From the NCBI GenBank assembly GCA_963829545.1, contig CAWHIX010000010.1, positions 62,001-126,000 of the forward strand: DNA of 64,000 bases, in the 5' to 3' direction. Origin of the DNA: JAXGXJ01 sp963829545 (GTDB taxonomy: Bacteria; Actinomycetota; Thermoleophilia; RBG-16-64-13). The position numbers and the translations under genes were made by a program. The notes beneath the pieces are model-generated. The model searched no databases. It worked only from the letters and a program-made list of their open reading frames with translations, and was not told where the DNA came from. The number at the start of each line of letters is the position of its first letter. The stretch's first letter is position 1. Of the stretch, positions 22,578 to 32,395 are shown in pieces.

Positions 22578-23900
22578 ATGAGGACGAACGTGTGGGTCGG
22601 ATGTGAGGGGCCGCCTGCCACCGGGTCGAAGCACTCCCGGTCGGGGGCGGCGGCCGTCCTGGTCCTGACTCTCCTGGCCATCGGGTTTCTGTTCCTCTCA
22701 TCCGGCCCGGCCCAGGCCCAGGTCTTCACCGACGTGGCCGGCGACGAGTACTTCGCCGCCGCGCTGCAGGCTCTGTCCGAACAGGGCGTCGTGCAGGGGC
22801 GCGCCGACGGTAGCTTCGGACCGCAGGATCCGGTCACCCGGGCGCAGTTGGCCGCGCTCCTCACCCGCATACTCGGGCTCCCGCCGTCGGCGAACATCCC
22901 CTTCGTCGACCTGACCAGCCTTCACTGGTCGTACGGCCAGGTGGCGGCCCTCTACTGGGCGGGATTGGTGTCCGGGGACGGCCGCAACCGCTTCCTACCG
23001 GACCAGCCGGTAAGCCGCCAGCAGGCGGCGACCTTGATCGTTTCGTCGCTGGCCTATCGGTTGGCACAGGAGCCCGCCCTGGGGGTGACCCTGTCCGGCC
23101 CTTCCGACCCCACCGCCCCCTGGCTGGCCGCGTTCCGCGACCGGCCCACGATAGCTCCCGAGCATGCCCGAGCCGTCGCCGACGCCTACCGGCTGGGCGT
23201 GATGGAGGGTTCCACGGGGGGGTGGCTCTTCCCAGGCCTGTCGCTGACCCGGGCACAGATGGTGGTCCTCCTGCACAGAGCCTTCTATCAGCCCCTCACG
23301 CCCAAGGGCGACTACCCGCAGGAGGTGCCGGTCGAATGGTACGCGCGGCAGTCGTCGGGCAGCGAGGGCATGCTGGTGCAGATGCTCGAAGCGCGACTGA
23401 CGGCCCTCAGCTATCTCTGCGGCCCCGAGGACGGCGTCTACGACTATCGCACCAAGGACGCAGTCATGGCCTTCGAGAAGGTGGAGCGCCTGAGGCGGGA
23501 CGGCATCGCCGACCAGGAGGTGTGGCAGCGGCTGTTCTCGACCGGCACGCCGTCGCCACGTCTTGACCGGCCCGGGAACAGGGCCGAGGTCGACCTCAAG
23601 CGCCAGGTCCTCTTCATGATCGAAGACAACTACGTGGTCAAGATCCTGCACGTGTCCACCGGCAAGCTGGGTACGCCCACCGGCCACGGAAAGGTCTATC
23701 ACAAGGATCCGGGCTGGGTGGAGGTACCCGTCGGGTGGATGTACTCACCCTCCTATATCATGCCCCACATAGCCATCCACGGGTCGAAGAGCGTACCCCC
23801 GTGGCCGGCCAGCCACGGCTGCGTGCGGACCCCCATCTGGGCCACGGACGAGCTCTATCGCGAACTGCCTCTCGGCCTACCGGTGGACGTCTACTACTAG
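22578..23900 (+). CDS. SLH-domain / peptidoglycan-binding / L,D-transpeptidase protein
   Basis: About 440 residues, secreted. The N terminus has a basic stretch, a hydrophobic helix and a probable signal-peptidase site after SSGPAQAQ. Next come three S-layer-homology-like repeats (about 50-220, each with an FTDV or FVDL start and an ADGSFGPQDPVTRAQ-like end). A peptidoglycan-binding-like segment (about 270-320) and a YkuD catalytic domain follow. The YkuD domain has the active-site pattern HGS then SHGCVR near the C terminus. L,D-transpeptidases make 3-3 crosslinks or attach proteins to peptidoglycan; the SLH part suggests anchoring to cell-wall polymers. ATG 22578 is preferred, but a TTG at 22563 is in frame. 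It is divergent from the glutaredoxin gene. Confidence 0.85.
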   Translation: MRTNVWVGCEGPPATGSKHSRSGAAAVLVLTLLAIGFLFLSSGPAQAQVFTDVAGDEYFAAALQALSEQGVVQGRADGSFGPQDPVTRAQLAALLTRILGLPPSANIPFVDLTSLHWSYGQVAALYWAGLVSGDGRNRFLPDQPVSRQQAATLIVSSLAYRLAQEPALGVTLSGPSDPTAPWLAAFRDRPTIAPEHARAVADAYRLGVMEGSTGGWLFPGLSLTRAQMVVLLHRAFYQPLTPKGDYPQEVPVEWYARQSSGSEGMLVQMLEARLTALSYLCGPEDGVYDYRTKDAVMAFEKVERLRRDGIADQEVWQRLFSTGTPSPRLDRPGNRAEVDLKRQVLFMIEDNYVVKILHVSTGKLGTPTGHGKVYHKDPGWVEVPVGWMYSPSYIMPHIAIHGSKSVPPWPASHGCVRTPIWATDELYRELPLGLPVDVYY

Positions 23901-23935
23901 GCCGCACCCGGGCCTGGAACCAGGCCGGACGTCCG

Positions 23936-25193
23936 TCAAGAAGCCTCCGGACGGAGCAGCCGGCGCCTGAGTTGGTCGAGTGCGCTCAAGGCCGCGCGCT
24001 CTCGTATCTGCTCGCGCCGCCCGAACAGACGCAGCTCGTCCACCCGGAGCGATCCCCCGGACCACGCTCCCGATGTAGACCAGGCCCACCGGCTTCTCGT
24101 CGCTACCCCCTGCCGGACCTGCAACCCCCGTGGTCGACAGGGCGCAGTCGGCACCCAACGCGCGGCTCGCTCCCAGCGCCATCTGCTCGGCCACCTCTCT
24201 GCTCACGGCTCCATGGGCGGCCAACACCTGCTCGTCGACGCCCAACAGCTTGGTCTTCACATCGTTGCTGTAGGCCACGACGCCGCCCAGTACGTACCCG
24301 CTGCTCCCAGGGATGTCGGTGAGATACTTGGCCACCAGACCGCCCGTGCAGGACTCCGCCGTGGCCACAGTGAGGCCTGCCTGGGTCAGCAGTTCGCCCA
24401 CTACCTCCGGCAGTCCGGGAGAGTCGATCCCGAACACCTTCTCGCCCAGCAACTCACATACCCGGGCCTGCACACGCTCGAGTTCGCGCAGTCCTTCGTC
24501 GGAATCCACCGCCCTCAGGATGATGGAGAGGCTCTCGGGATGGGCGCGGGTGCCGATCTCCACCGGGCCGCCTCGCCACTGCAGTTCGGCGAGGAGGTCG
24601 GCTACCAGCGACTCTCCTATGCCGAAGGTGCGTACCCGCCGCACCACGTGGGCGGCCGAGCCGACGGCTTGGAGGCGGGCCCGCAGCAGGGGCTCGAGGG
24701 TACCCGTCCACATCTCCTTGAGTTCCCAGGGGACCCCGGGCAGCGCTACCACGAGGGTGCCGCCCTCCTCGAGAGTGAACCCGGGGGCGGTTCCCGAGAT
24801 GGGGATGGCGGAGGCTCCCCGGGGGAGGGAGGCCTGCTTGCGATTGCTGTCGGTCATCACGAAGTCGCGCCGCGCGAAGCGCTCCCGGATCTCCTCCAGC
24901 AGATCTTCGTGGTGCTCCAGGGGTCGTCCCAAGGCCTCCGAGACGGCTTCCCGGGTGAGATCGTCTTCGGTCGGACCAAGCCCACCGGACAGGATGAGCA
25001 CCAGCGGTTCGCGTGCCAGGCTGTCGTGGATGGCCGCCACGATCTCGGCCAAGTCGTCCATGACACAGAGAGACCGCGCCGGAAAGATGCCCAACTCGAG
25101 CAGTCCTTCGCCCAAGAACGCCTGGTTTGTGTTGACCGTCTCTCCCCGCAGCAGTTCATCGCCGGTGAAGATCATCTCGGCCGTGCTGTCCAT
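23936..25193 (-). CDS. cinA: CinA-family competence/damage-inducible protein, nicotinamide-nucleotide amidase (one frameshift)
   Basis: About 419 residues. The N-terminal MoCF-like domain (about 1-170) has EMIFTGDELLRGE and LILSGGLGPTEDDLT. The C-terminal amidase domain (about 260-410) has TVATAESCTGGL with the catalytic Ser, SGYVLGGVVAYSN, and TTGVAGPAGG. Such proteins hydrolyse NMN and ADP-ribose-type compounds in pyridine-nucleotide salvage. A single frameshift near 24050 diverts the main frame into an unrelated tail; the true ending (LRVDELRLFGRREQIRERA and on to a stop at 23936) is in the next frame. ATG 25193 with GGAGTGAGG is taken as the start; GTG 25226 is an alternative. Confidence 0.88.
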
Positions 25194-25710
25194 CCTCACT
25201 CCGTCCCCGATCGCTCGCAGCTTCACCTGACTCCGTCACGGCCTCCACAAGGATCGCCGACCGCTTCCCAGTGTGCATCGCTAACCACCGGAAACACCCG
25301 GAGGAGCTGCACTGGGCTCTGACAACGCTTGCCGAAGGCGTGCGTTGGAGGAGACGGTGCAGCGACGAGTCCTTCACATGTGATAGCAAGGCGTGTATCA
25401 TACCTTCTCGTTCGGCGGCCCGGCCTGACCGGGTACCGCTGGGGAAGTCATAACGTGGTCATGGAGAACGATGAAGACGAGCGGCCAACGGAGATCGGTA
25501 GACGCGATGGATGGGCGACAAGGCCATCCGTTCGTCGTGCATCACCCGGCCTGTCTTCCCCCGGCTGCCGGCGCCCGCCGTCAGTCCTCGTGGTCCTAGC
25601 CCCTCGCTCGGGCGAGGGGCGCCTCCAGAGGTCGGGTGGTCGGAGCCACCGGGCCGTATCGGGTGCGGAGACGCATCAGTCGACTGGAAACTGACCACGA
25701 AGGGGACGAA
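25194..25710. other. Leader region upstream of the his/trp operon
   Basis: About 500 bases between divergent cinA and hisI without a convincing gene. Short plus-strand frames exist but have atypical composition, and none has a run of Trp codons suited to a classic attenuator leader peptide. I looked for the T-box consensus and did not see it. The only clear structure is the hairpin at 25599-25620. The trp operon promoter should lie here. Confidence 0.45.
25599..25620 (+). promoter_or_regulatory. Hairpin in the trp operon leader
   Basis: Perfect nine-base stem (GCCCCTCGC and complement) with a TCGG loop, about 90 bases upstream of hisI. It is not followed by a T tract, so it is either a Rho-assisted attenuator or an unrelated structure. 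Functional evidence is lacking. Confidence 0.3.
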
Positions 25711-26136
25711 ATGCAGCCACAAGACGACAATCCAGACGAACAGAACGCCGGCACAAACAAGGCCCCTGCGGCCGATCCATCCTGTGTGAAGTTCGATTCG
25801 CGCGGCCTCGTGCCGTGCGTCGTCCAGGAATGGAACACCGGCGAGGTGCTCATGCTCGCCTACATGAACGAAGAGTCCCTGCGTAAGACTCTCGAGACCG
25901 GCTTCACCTGGTTCTACAGCCGCTCGCGTCAGGAATTGTGGAACAAAGGCGGCACCTCGGGGCACCTGCAGAAGGTCCGCGAACTTCGTTTCGATTGCGA
26001 CTGCGACACACTGCTCGCCCTGGTGGAGCAGACCGGCGTCGCCTGCCACACGGGCGACTTCACCTGCTTCGACCGCCGATGGCTCAGCCCACCGGCCGGA
26101 GAGCAGCCCGCTTTTCTCGCTCGTCGAGAAGGGTAG
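25711..26136 (+). CDS. hisI: Phosphoribosyl-AMP cyclohydrolase
   Basis: 141 residues. It opens the purine ring of phosphoribosyl-AMP, the third step of histidine synthesis. Family motifs are VQEWNTGEVLMLAYMNEESL, YSRSRQELWNKGGTSG and a metal-binding C-terminal region with DCDCD and ACHTGDFTCF. Only the cyclohydrolase domain is present; there is no fused HisE pyrophosphatase. The ATG at 25711 follows AAGGGG. It is the first gene of the tryptophan operon and lies only six bases before trpE, an isolated histidine gene in a trp context. hisI and trp both draw on phosphoribosyl-pyrophosphate-derived metabolism, but the link may be purely positional. Confidence 0.93.
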   Translation: MQPQDDNPDEQNAGTNKAPAADPSCVKFDSRGLVPCVVQEWNTGEVLMLAYMNEESLRKTLETGFTWFYSRSRQELWNKGGTSGHLQKVRELRFDCDCDTLLALVEQTGVACHTGDFTCFDRRWLSPPAGEQPAFLARREG

Positions 26137-26142
26137 GCGGCC

Positions 26143-27666
26143 ATGACATCCGGCAGTATCGCCATCGCGCCCTCGTTGGAAGAGGCGCGAGGGCTAAGCG
26201 CCAGCTATAACGTCATCCCCTTGGCCCATCGCTTTCTGGACGACACCGAGACTCCGGTCTCCGCCTTCCTCAAACTGCGTCAGGCCGCCGGCTGCTTTCT
26301 TCTGGAGAGCGCCGAACAAGGCCTGCGTCTGGGCCGCTATTCCTTCCTGGGCATCAAGGCGTGGGAAAGCGTCCGCCTGACCGGGGACGCGGTGACCGTG
26401 CGCCACGGCGGTGTCGACACGCACTACGACCTGACCCAGAACGGGGGGGACCCCTTCGCCTTCATGGCCCGGCACCTGAGTCGCTATCGCGTGCCGCCGC
26501 TGGAGGATGCGCCCCCCTTCGTGGGAGGCGCCGTGGGCTACTTCGGCTACGACTGCGTCCGCCATGTGGAGCGCCTACCGAACGCGCCCGTTGACGATCT
26601 CGGCCTTCCCGACATGGCCTTCCTTCTCACCGACGTCATCGTGGTCTTCGACCATCTGCGCCACACCATCACGTTGCTGACGAATATCTTCTGCGACGAG
26701 GAGCCGGACCTGGATCGGGCCTACGAGGCCGCGGCCGCCCGCCTTGCCGAGGTCAAGACCCGCCTGCGTGGGCCGCTGCCTGAGCCAGGCTGGAGCCTGG
26801 GGCGTTCGCAGGCCCTGGTCCAGCCGCAGATACAGTCCAACTTCGAGCGCCAACGCTTCGAGCAGGGCGTCGAACGCATCAGGGAATACATCTACGCAGG
26901 CGACGCCTTCCAGGTAGTGCTGTCGCAGCGGTTCGAGCGTCCCGTCAATATGAGCGGCTTCTCCATCTACCGTGGTCTACGCGCCGTCAACCCCAGTCCC
27001 TACATGTACTACATGTCGTTCCGCGACTTCGAGATCGTGGGCTCCAGCCCCGAGCCTCTGGTCACGGTAACGGGAGGGCGCGCAGAGACCCGTCCCATCG
27101 CCGGCACGCGTCCCCGGGGAGTTACTCCGGAGGAGGATGCGGCCTTGGCGGCCGAGATGCTGGCCGACGAGAAGGAGCGGGCCGAGCACCTGATGCTCGT
27201 CGACCTGGGCCGCAACGACCTCGGCAGGGTCTGTCGGCCGGGCACCGTACGCACGAACGAGTTCATGGAGGTCGAGCGCTACAGCCACGTGATGCACATG
27301 GTGTCGTCTGTCACCGGGGAACTTGCGGCCGGAGTATCGGCCGCCGACGCTCTGCGGGCGGTCTTCCCGGCCGGTACCGTCTCGGGGGCGCCCAAGGTGC
27401 GCGCCATGGAGATCATCGACGAACTGGAGCCGACCCGCAGAGGTCCTTACGCAGGCGCCATCGGATATCTGAGCTACTCGGGCGAACTCGACTCCTGCAT
27501 CTACATCCGCACCATCCTGGTCCGGGACGGCCGGGCCTACGTGCAGGCGGGCGCCGGCATAGTGGCCGACTCCGACCCCGGGAGTGAGTACATCGAGACC
27601 GAGAACAAGGCCCGGGCGCTCTTCCGCGCCATCGAGGTAGCCGCGGGCCAAGAGGATTGGGAGTGA
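26143..27666 (+). CDS. trpE: Anthranilate synthase component I
   Basis: 507 residues of the chorismate-binding family, catalysing chorismate to anthranilate with ammonia from TrpG. The N-terminal domain (about 20-160) carries the feedback region with a LLES segment (CFLLESAEQ). The catalytic half has FQVVLSQRFE, PSPYMYYM, ETRPIAGTRPRG, LVDLGRNDLGRV and GTVSGAPKVRAMEII. It starts six bases after hisI. The TrpE rather than PabB assignment rests on the LLES-type regulatory site and operon context. Confidence 0.95.
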   Translation: MTSGSIAIAPSLEEARGLSASYNVIPLAHRFLDDTETPVSAFLKLRQAAGCFLLESAEQGLRLGRYSFLGIKAWESVRLTGDAVTVRHGGVDTHYDLTQNGGDPFAFMARHLSRYRVPPLEDAPPFVGGAVGYFGYDCVRHVERLPNAPVDDLGLPDMAFLLTDVIVVFDHLRHTITLLTNIFCDEEPDLDRAYEAAAARLAEVKTRLRGPLPEPGWSLGRSQALVQPQIQSNFERQRFEQGVERIREYIYAGDAFQVVLSQRFERPVNMSGFSIYRGLRAVNPSPYMYYMSFRDFEIVGSSPEPLVTVTGGRAETRPIAGTRPRGVTPEEDAALAAEMLADEKERAEHLMLVDLGRNDLGRVCRPGTVRTNEFMEVERYSHVMHMVSSVTGELAAGVSAADALRAVFPAGTVSGAPKVRAMEIIDELEPTRRGPYAGAIGYLSYSGELDSCIYIRTILVRDGRAYVQAGAGIVADSDPGSEYIETENKARALFRAIEVAAGQEDWE

Positions 27667-27669
27667 ACG

Positions 27670-28377
27670 ATGATGATGACCAAAGCCTCCACACGCATGA
27701 ATGTGACACAGACCCTGGCGGGGCCTGATCCCGCGCAATTCCCGACCCCGGGTCTGAGCGACCTGCGCATAGTCGTGCTCGACAACTACGACTCTTTCAC
27801 CTACAACCTGGTCCAGTATCTCGGAGAGATCTCCGGGGCGGAGATACGGGTGTTCCGCAACGACCGGATCACCGTGAAAGCGCTGCGCGAGGAAGACCCC
27901 ACCCACGTGGTCGTGTCGCCTGGCCCCTGCACGCCCAACGAGGCGGGGATAAGCCTGGACACCATCCACTTCCTTGCCGGCTTCTGCCCGATACTGGGGG
28001 TCTGCCTCGGTCACCAATCGATCGGCCAGGTGTACGGCGGCCTGGTGGTGCGAGGGGAGGCCCCCGTGCACGGGAAGACCTCGCTCATCCATCACGACGG
28101 GCGCACCATCTTCGCGAGCCTGCCCGACCCCTTCGTGGCCACCCGCTACCACTCGCTGGTGCTGCACCAGGACCTACCTCCGGTTCTCGAGCGCTCGGCC
28201 TGGACGGCCGACGGCGTGGTCATGGGCGTCAGGCATCGGGAGTACGTGGTAGAGGGAGTGCAGTTCCACCCAGAAAGTCTGCTCACGGTGGTGGGCAAGG
28301 ACCTGCTGCGCAACTTCCTCAGCCGGCGGGGCGCCCGTTGGGAAGACGGAAACAGGCGCCTCGGAGCAAAGGCATGA
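27670..28377 (+). CDS. trpG: Anthranilate synthase component II (glutamine amidotransferase)
   Basis: 235-residue class I glutamine amidotransferase supplying ammonia to TrpE. The triad is visible: nucleophile Cys in GVCLGHQ, and His and Glu in GVQFHPES. The family start VVLDNYDSFTYNLVQYL lies 36 residues in, so the protein has an N-terminal extension or a later start. ATG 27670 has a GGGAG site and sits three bases after trpE. It overlaps trpD by four bases. The same subunit might also serve 4-amino-4-deoxychorismate synthase, as in Bacillus, since no pabA is seen here. Confidence 0.95.
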   Translation: MMMTKASTRMNVTQTLAGPDPAQFPTPGLSDLRIVVLDNYDSFTYNLVQYLGEISGAEIRVFRNDRITVKALREEDPTHVVVSPGPCTPNEAGISLDTIHFLAGFCPILGVCLGHQSIGQVYGGLVVRGEAPVHGKTSLIHHDGRTIFASLPDPFVATRYHSLVLHQDLPPVLERSAWTADGVVMGVRHREYVVEGVQFHPESLLTVVGKDLLRNFLSRRGARWEDGNRRLGAKA

Positions 28378-29540
28378 GTGGCACGGCGGTCTCGCGGCCC
28401 GCGCCGCCCAGCGGCGCGGCGCCCTTTGGCGAAGCCGTGCCGCACACCCAGGCTGCGCACAGCACCGGGGCGCCTCCCGACGCGACTGCGCCCGCACGGG
28501 GAGTGCCGTTCAGCACGATCCTGCAGAGCCTCGCCGAGAGACGCGACCTGACCCGGGAGGAAGCGGCCGAGGCACTGCGCCAGATCGTCGACGGCACGGC
28601 CGGCGATGCGCAGGCGGCCGCGTTCCTCATCGGGCTGCGGAGCAAGGGAGAGACGGCTGCAGAGATCGCCGGCCTGGTCGACGTGATGCGCCGACTGGCC
28701 GTAAGGGTGAAGACTCCGGCCCCGGAGTGCCTGGTCGACATCGTGGGGACGGGGGGCGACGGCCTGGGTACCTTCAACATCTCCACTACCGCCTCGCTCG
28801 TGGTCGCTGGGGCAGGCCTGAAGGTGGCCAAGCACGGGAATCGGGCCGCGTCCTCCCGCTGCGGCTCGGCCGACGTTCTCCAGGCTCTGGGCGTGCGCGT
28901 GGACCTGGGTCCGGACGAAGTGGCGGAATGCATCGAACGGGTGGGCATCGGCTTCATGCTGGCTCCGCTCTATCACAGCTCCATGAAGCGCGTGGGCGAG
29001 ATCAGGCGGGAGTTGGGTATCCGCACGGTGTTCAACTTCCTGGGTCCGGTGACGAACCCGGCCGGGGCAGGTCGCATGCTCCTGGGTGTGAGTGTGGAGG
29101 ACTACCTGGAAGTGCTTGCGGGCGCGCTCGCGCGCACCGGCTGCGAGCGCGCGCTCCTCGTGTGCGGCGCCGAAGGCATGGACGAGCTGTCGGTAAATGG
29201 TCCCAGCACGGTCCTCGAGGTGGATGGGGGCAAGGTGCGGTCGCCGTACTCGGTGGAGCCTGAGGAATGCGGCGTCTCCGCACATCCGCTGGCCACACTG
29301 GCCGGAGAGGGCCCCGCCGAGAACGCCGCCATCACCCGCAAGGTACTGACCGGCATGAGGGGCGGTCCTCGCGACGCCGTGCTCCTCAATGCCGGCGCCG
29401 CCCTCTACGTGGGCGGCGCCGCCCCCACCATCGCCGAAGGAGTGGGTCTGGCGCGTCGGTCCCTCGACTCGGGAAGCGCCCTGCGCGCGTTGGAACGCCT
29501 GGTCGCGCTCAGCAACGAACTGGCGGCGAGGCGGGCATGA
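28374..29540 (+). CDS. trpD: Anthranilate phosphoribosyltransferase
   Basis: 388 residues, joining anthranilate to PRPP. The N-terminal 40 residues form a Pro/Ala-rich extension not usual for the family. The catalytic part has VDIVGTGGDGLGTFNIST (PRPP-binding glycine-rich motif), KHGNRAASSRCGSADVLQALG, NFLGPVTNPA and VCGAEGMDEL. The start ATG overlaps the trpG stop (ATGA) and its stop overlaps trpC, giving translational coupling. Nothing suggests loss of function. Confidence 0.95.
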   Translation: MSGTAVSRPAPPSGAAPFGEAVPHTQAAHSTGAPPDATAPARGVPFSTILQSLAERRDLTREEAAEALRQIVDGTAGDAQAAAFLIGLRSKGETAAEIAGLVDVMRRLAVRVKTPAPECLVDIVGTGGDGLGTFNISTTASLVVAGAGLKVAKHGNRAASSRCGSADVLQALGVRVDLGPDEVAECIERVGIGFMLAPLYHSSMKRVGEIRRELGIRTVFNFLGPVTNPAGAGRMLLGVSVEDYLEVLAGALARTGCERALLVCGAEGMDELSVNGPSTVLEVDGGKVRSPYSVEPEECGVSAHPLATLAGEGPAENAAITRKVLTGMRGGPRDAVLLNAGAALYVGGAAPTIAEGVGLARRSLDSGSALRALERLVALSNELAARRA

Positions 29541-30422
29541 GCGGTCCGTGTGCAGGCGGGCCGGTGCCTCGAGGATGCGGACAGACGGGCACCTACCTGG
29601 ACCGCATCGTACCCTCGGTCCTCCAGCGGCTCGAGGCCCGCAAACAGGCGCAACCTCTTTCCATCCTCGAAGGACTACCAGGGCCGACCGGTCGGGCGTC
29701 GTTCGCCGAAGCGATGCGTGAGCCCGGCATCTCTCTGATCGCCGAGGTCAAGCGTGCTTCACCCAGCAAGGGACCCATCCGTCCGTCGCTCGACGTGGGG
29801 GAGATCGCGGGTGCCTACGACCGGGGCGGCGCGCGGGCCCTCTCCGTACTGACCGAGCAGGACTACTTTCGCGGCAGTCTCGAAGACCTGGAGCAGGCCG
29901 TCTCGGCCAGCAGGCTCCCCGTGCTTCGCAAGGACTTCATCGTCGACGAGTATCAGATCCATGAGGCCCGGGTCTTCGGCGCCTCGGCGGTGCTTCTCAT
30001 CGCCGGCCTGCTCTCCGACGAGCGTCTTGCGAGCCTGGCCGCGCGTGGCTGACGCGCTGGGCTTGGATGTCCTTCTCGAAGTGCACGACCGCGAGGAGTT
30101 GCAGCGGGCCCTCGCCGTCGAGACGGCCATCATCGGAGTCAACAACCGCGATCTGCGCAGTTTCGAGGTGTCTCTGGGGACCACGGTCGAGCTGGCGCGG
30201 CTGGTTCCGCCGGGACGCCTTCTGGTCGGTGAGAGCGGCATCAGCACGCGAGCCGACGTGGAGAGGCTCGAGGCGTGCGGCGTGGACGGCATGCTCGTAG
30301 GGGAAGGCCTGCTGAGCGCTCGCGACGTGGAGTGGGCGACAAGAGCGCTCCTGGGCAGCAGGCGCGCCGCTCTTGGCGGTGGGGTGGAGGAAGGACGCGG
30401 GATGGCGAAGGAGGACGCATGA
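29537..30422 (+). CDS. trpC: Indole-3-glycerol-phosphate synthase (one frameshift)
   Basis: About 294 codons in two frames joining near 30045. The first part contains GISLIAEVKRASPSKGPIR, LSVLTEQDYFRGS and LPVLRKDFIVDEYQI; the second DVLLEVHDREEL, IIGVNNRDLRSFEV and LLVGESGIS with the phosphate-binding GVDGMLVGEGL. Together these cover the complete TIM barrel with catalytic Lys and Glu residues. A one-base error at the junction (LAAR into VADALGLDV) is the simplest explanation. The start ATG overlaps trpD, and the stop overlaps corA. Confidence 0.9.
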
Positions 30423-31462
30423 ACGGGGTGGGGACCTTCACCGAGGTGGAAGGGCCGCAGATACGGGCGCTCACGGTCGAGAGAGGATGGGAGGTGGCTC
30501 CCGCCGAGCTTTCTGCCCTGCTGGCGAGTCTCTCCGACCCGACGGGACCGGTGATCTGGGTCCATGCCGGCCCCGATCCCCTCATCGTCGAGGCCCTGGA
30601 CGAGATGGGGCTGGACGAGATCGTGGTCAAGAGCCTGCGCGACGGCCCCGAACGCCCTCGAGTCGAGGAGTTCGCCGATCACGTATATGTGTCTCTGCTG
30701 TCTCCAGAGACCGACGCCGACGCGGGATCGGCGACGGCGCAGGCCGGGACCGCACCGTCGCCCGGTCCGCGCGCGTCCCTGCCCGAACTGCGCGAGCTGA
30801 GGCTCTTTCTGGGTCCCAGGTGGATAGTCTCCGTGGGGGGTATCCACCCGGCCGACTACGAGGAACTGGCCGAGCGTATCCGTCGCCAGGTGCTGTCGAG
30901 GGGCCGAGGGCCCAGTTTTGTCGCCTACCACATCTGCGAATGGTCGATCGAGAACCTCCAACCCATGCTCGAGCGCCTCGACGACCGTATCGACGGGTTG
31001 GAGGACCAGGTCGTGTTGGCCAGCGGCCCGGCGCCCATACAGGAGCTCTTCGCCCTCAAGCGGGAACTGGTCGAGCTTCGTCGACGCGTGTCTCCCCTTC
31101 GGGACGTCATGCAAAGACTGGGTTCCCACGGGGTTCCGTTCGTCGACCCGCAGGCCGAGGTGTACTTCAGGGACGTGCACGACGACGTCATGCGCGATAT
31201 CGAGCTACTCGACACCTACCGTGACATCCTGTCTTCGGCGCTCGACCTGCACCTCACCAGCGTCTCCATGCGGCTGAACCGGGTGATGAAGCAACTCGCG
31301 GTCGTGGCGACCATCTTCATGCCCCTGTCGTTCATCGTCGGTCTGTTCGGCACCAACTTCACCGCCATGCCCTTCGGGAGCGGATGGTGGTTCGCGGTCA
31401 TGTTCTTGCTGCTGGCCGTCGCGTTGGTGGTGATGCTGGTCTATGCCCGGAGGAGGACGTGA
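30419..31462 (+). CDS. corA: CorA-family magnesium/cobalt transporter
   Basis: 347 residues. The large N-terminal cytoplasmic domain (about 1-285) is mostly helical. Two C-terminal membrane helices follow, the first ending in the family signature region FGTNFTAMP. The usual CorA signature is GMN; here it is GTN, a variant that may alter ion selectivity. The family forms pentameric channels for Mg2+, Co2+ or Ni2+. It is tightly embedded in the trp operon, overlapping trpC by four bases and trpF by four bases. This is unexpected for an ion channel. Anthranilate phosphoribosyltransferase and PRPP chemistry need Mg2+, but a functional link is speculation. Confidence 0.88.
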   Translation: MNGVGTFTEVEGPQIRALTVERGWEVAPAELSALLASLSDPTGPVIWVHAGPDPLIVEALDEMGLDEIVVKSLRDGPERPRVEEFADHVYVSLLSPETDADAGSATAQAGTAPSPGPRASLPELRELRLFLGPRWIVSVGGIHPADYEELAERIRRQVLSRGRGPSFVAYHICEWSIENLQPMLERLDDRIDGLEDQVVLASGPAPIQELFALKRELVELRRRVSPLRDVMQRLGSHGVPFVDPQAEVYFRDVHDDVMRDIELLDTYRDILSSALDLHLTSVSMRLNRVMKQLAVVATIFMPLSFIVGLFGTNFTAMPFGSGWWFAVMFLLLAVALVVMLVYARRRT

Positions 31463-32395
31463 GCGCCACCACACACGCGTGGGGGAGGAGCGCCCCGTCG
31501 GCGCCCGGCGCCGCCGCCGGTCTGCGCAACGACTCTCCCCAGGGACCGGTCGTCAAGCTGTGCGGTCTCACTCGGGTGGAGGACGTGCTCGCGGCTCGTG
31601 CGGTGGGCGCCTGGGCTCTCGGCTTCATCTTCGCCCCCAGTCCGCGCCGACTCACGCCGGCCGAAGCTCGCAGGCTGCTGGACCAGGCCCAGAAGGAGAT
31701 CGCCGCCGGCCGAGCGGGAGTGGGAGGGGCCACGCCGGGCCAAACCGCGCTTCGGCCGGCGGGGGAAGGACGCGGTCCCCTCACGGTGGGCGTCTTCGTC
31801 GATGCCGGCCCCGAGGAGATCGCAGCCGTGATCCGCTACGTGGGTCTCGACGCCGTCCAGTTGCACGGGCCGACGGCTCCCCCCGCCGGCGCCGTCAGGG
31901 AGGCTCTGGGCCGGCTGGGAGCCGCCGTTCCGGTTGGCGATGCCGGTGGAAACGGTGCCGAAGGCGCCGACCCGCCCGCCCTCACTGGTCGGGCCCCTGA
32001 TCATCAGGGCAGTCGGTGTGGCCGTGGACGAGCATGACGTGGCCTCGCTCCGCTGCCGCCTGCTGCAGGCGGCAGCGGAGGACGCCCTCTTGCTGATCGA
32101 CGCCAGCGTCGCGGGACGCACGGGAGGTACCGGACGGCGGCTGCCGTGGGATGTCGTCGGGGAAGCGGCCGCGGGCCTGCGCTTCCTGCTGGCCGGCGGC
32201 ATCAGTCCCGGCAACGTGCGGGAGGCCCTGGGGGTCTCCGGCGCCTGGGGCGTGGACGTATCGAGCGGGGTGGAAAGCGCTCCCGGCGTCAAGGAGGGCG
32301 AATCCCTCAGGAGTCTCATGACGAATGTGAAGGAAGTCCACCGGTCCCGATATGAGGGGGCCATCGACACGGCAAAGGAAGGATCGACATCATGA
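31459..32395 (+). CDS. trpF: Phosphoribosylanthranilate isomerase (one frameshift)
   Basis: About 311 codons over two frames, joined near 31940. The start is GTG 31459 with AGGAGG directly upstream, overlapping the corA stop. The first part has VKLCGLTRVEDVLAA, GFIFAPSPRRLT, VGVFVDA and LDAVQLHG; the second has LLIDASVAGRTGGTGRRLPW, FLLAGGISPGNV and GVDVSSGVE. This is the full TrpF barrel with catalytic Cys (KLCG) and Asp. It is longer than the usual 210-230 residues because of an N-terminal extension and inserted loops rich in Gly and Ala. The break is probably a sequencing indel. Confidence 0.88.

Noticed and set aside
22391..22897. N-terminal extension of the glutaredoxin-like protein
   Set aside because: The extension overlaps the divergent L,D-transpeptidase gene and has no similarity; an internal ATG with a ribosome site fits the family start.
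25329..25694. Possible leader peptide or small gene before hisI
   Set aside because: Only one Trp codon, atypical composition and no ribosome site of note; not a convincing attenuator peptide.
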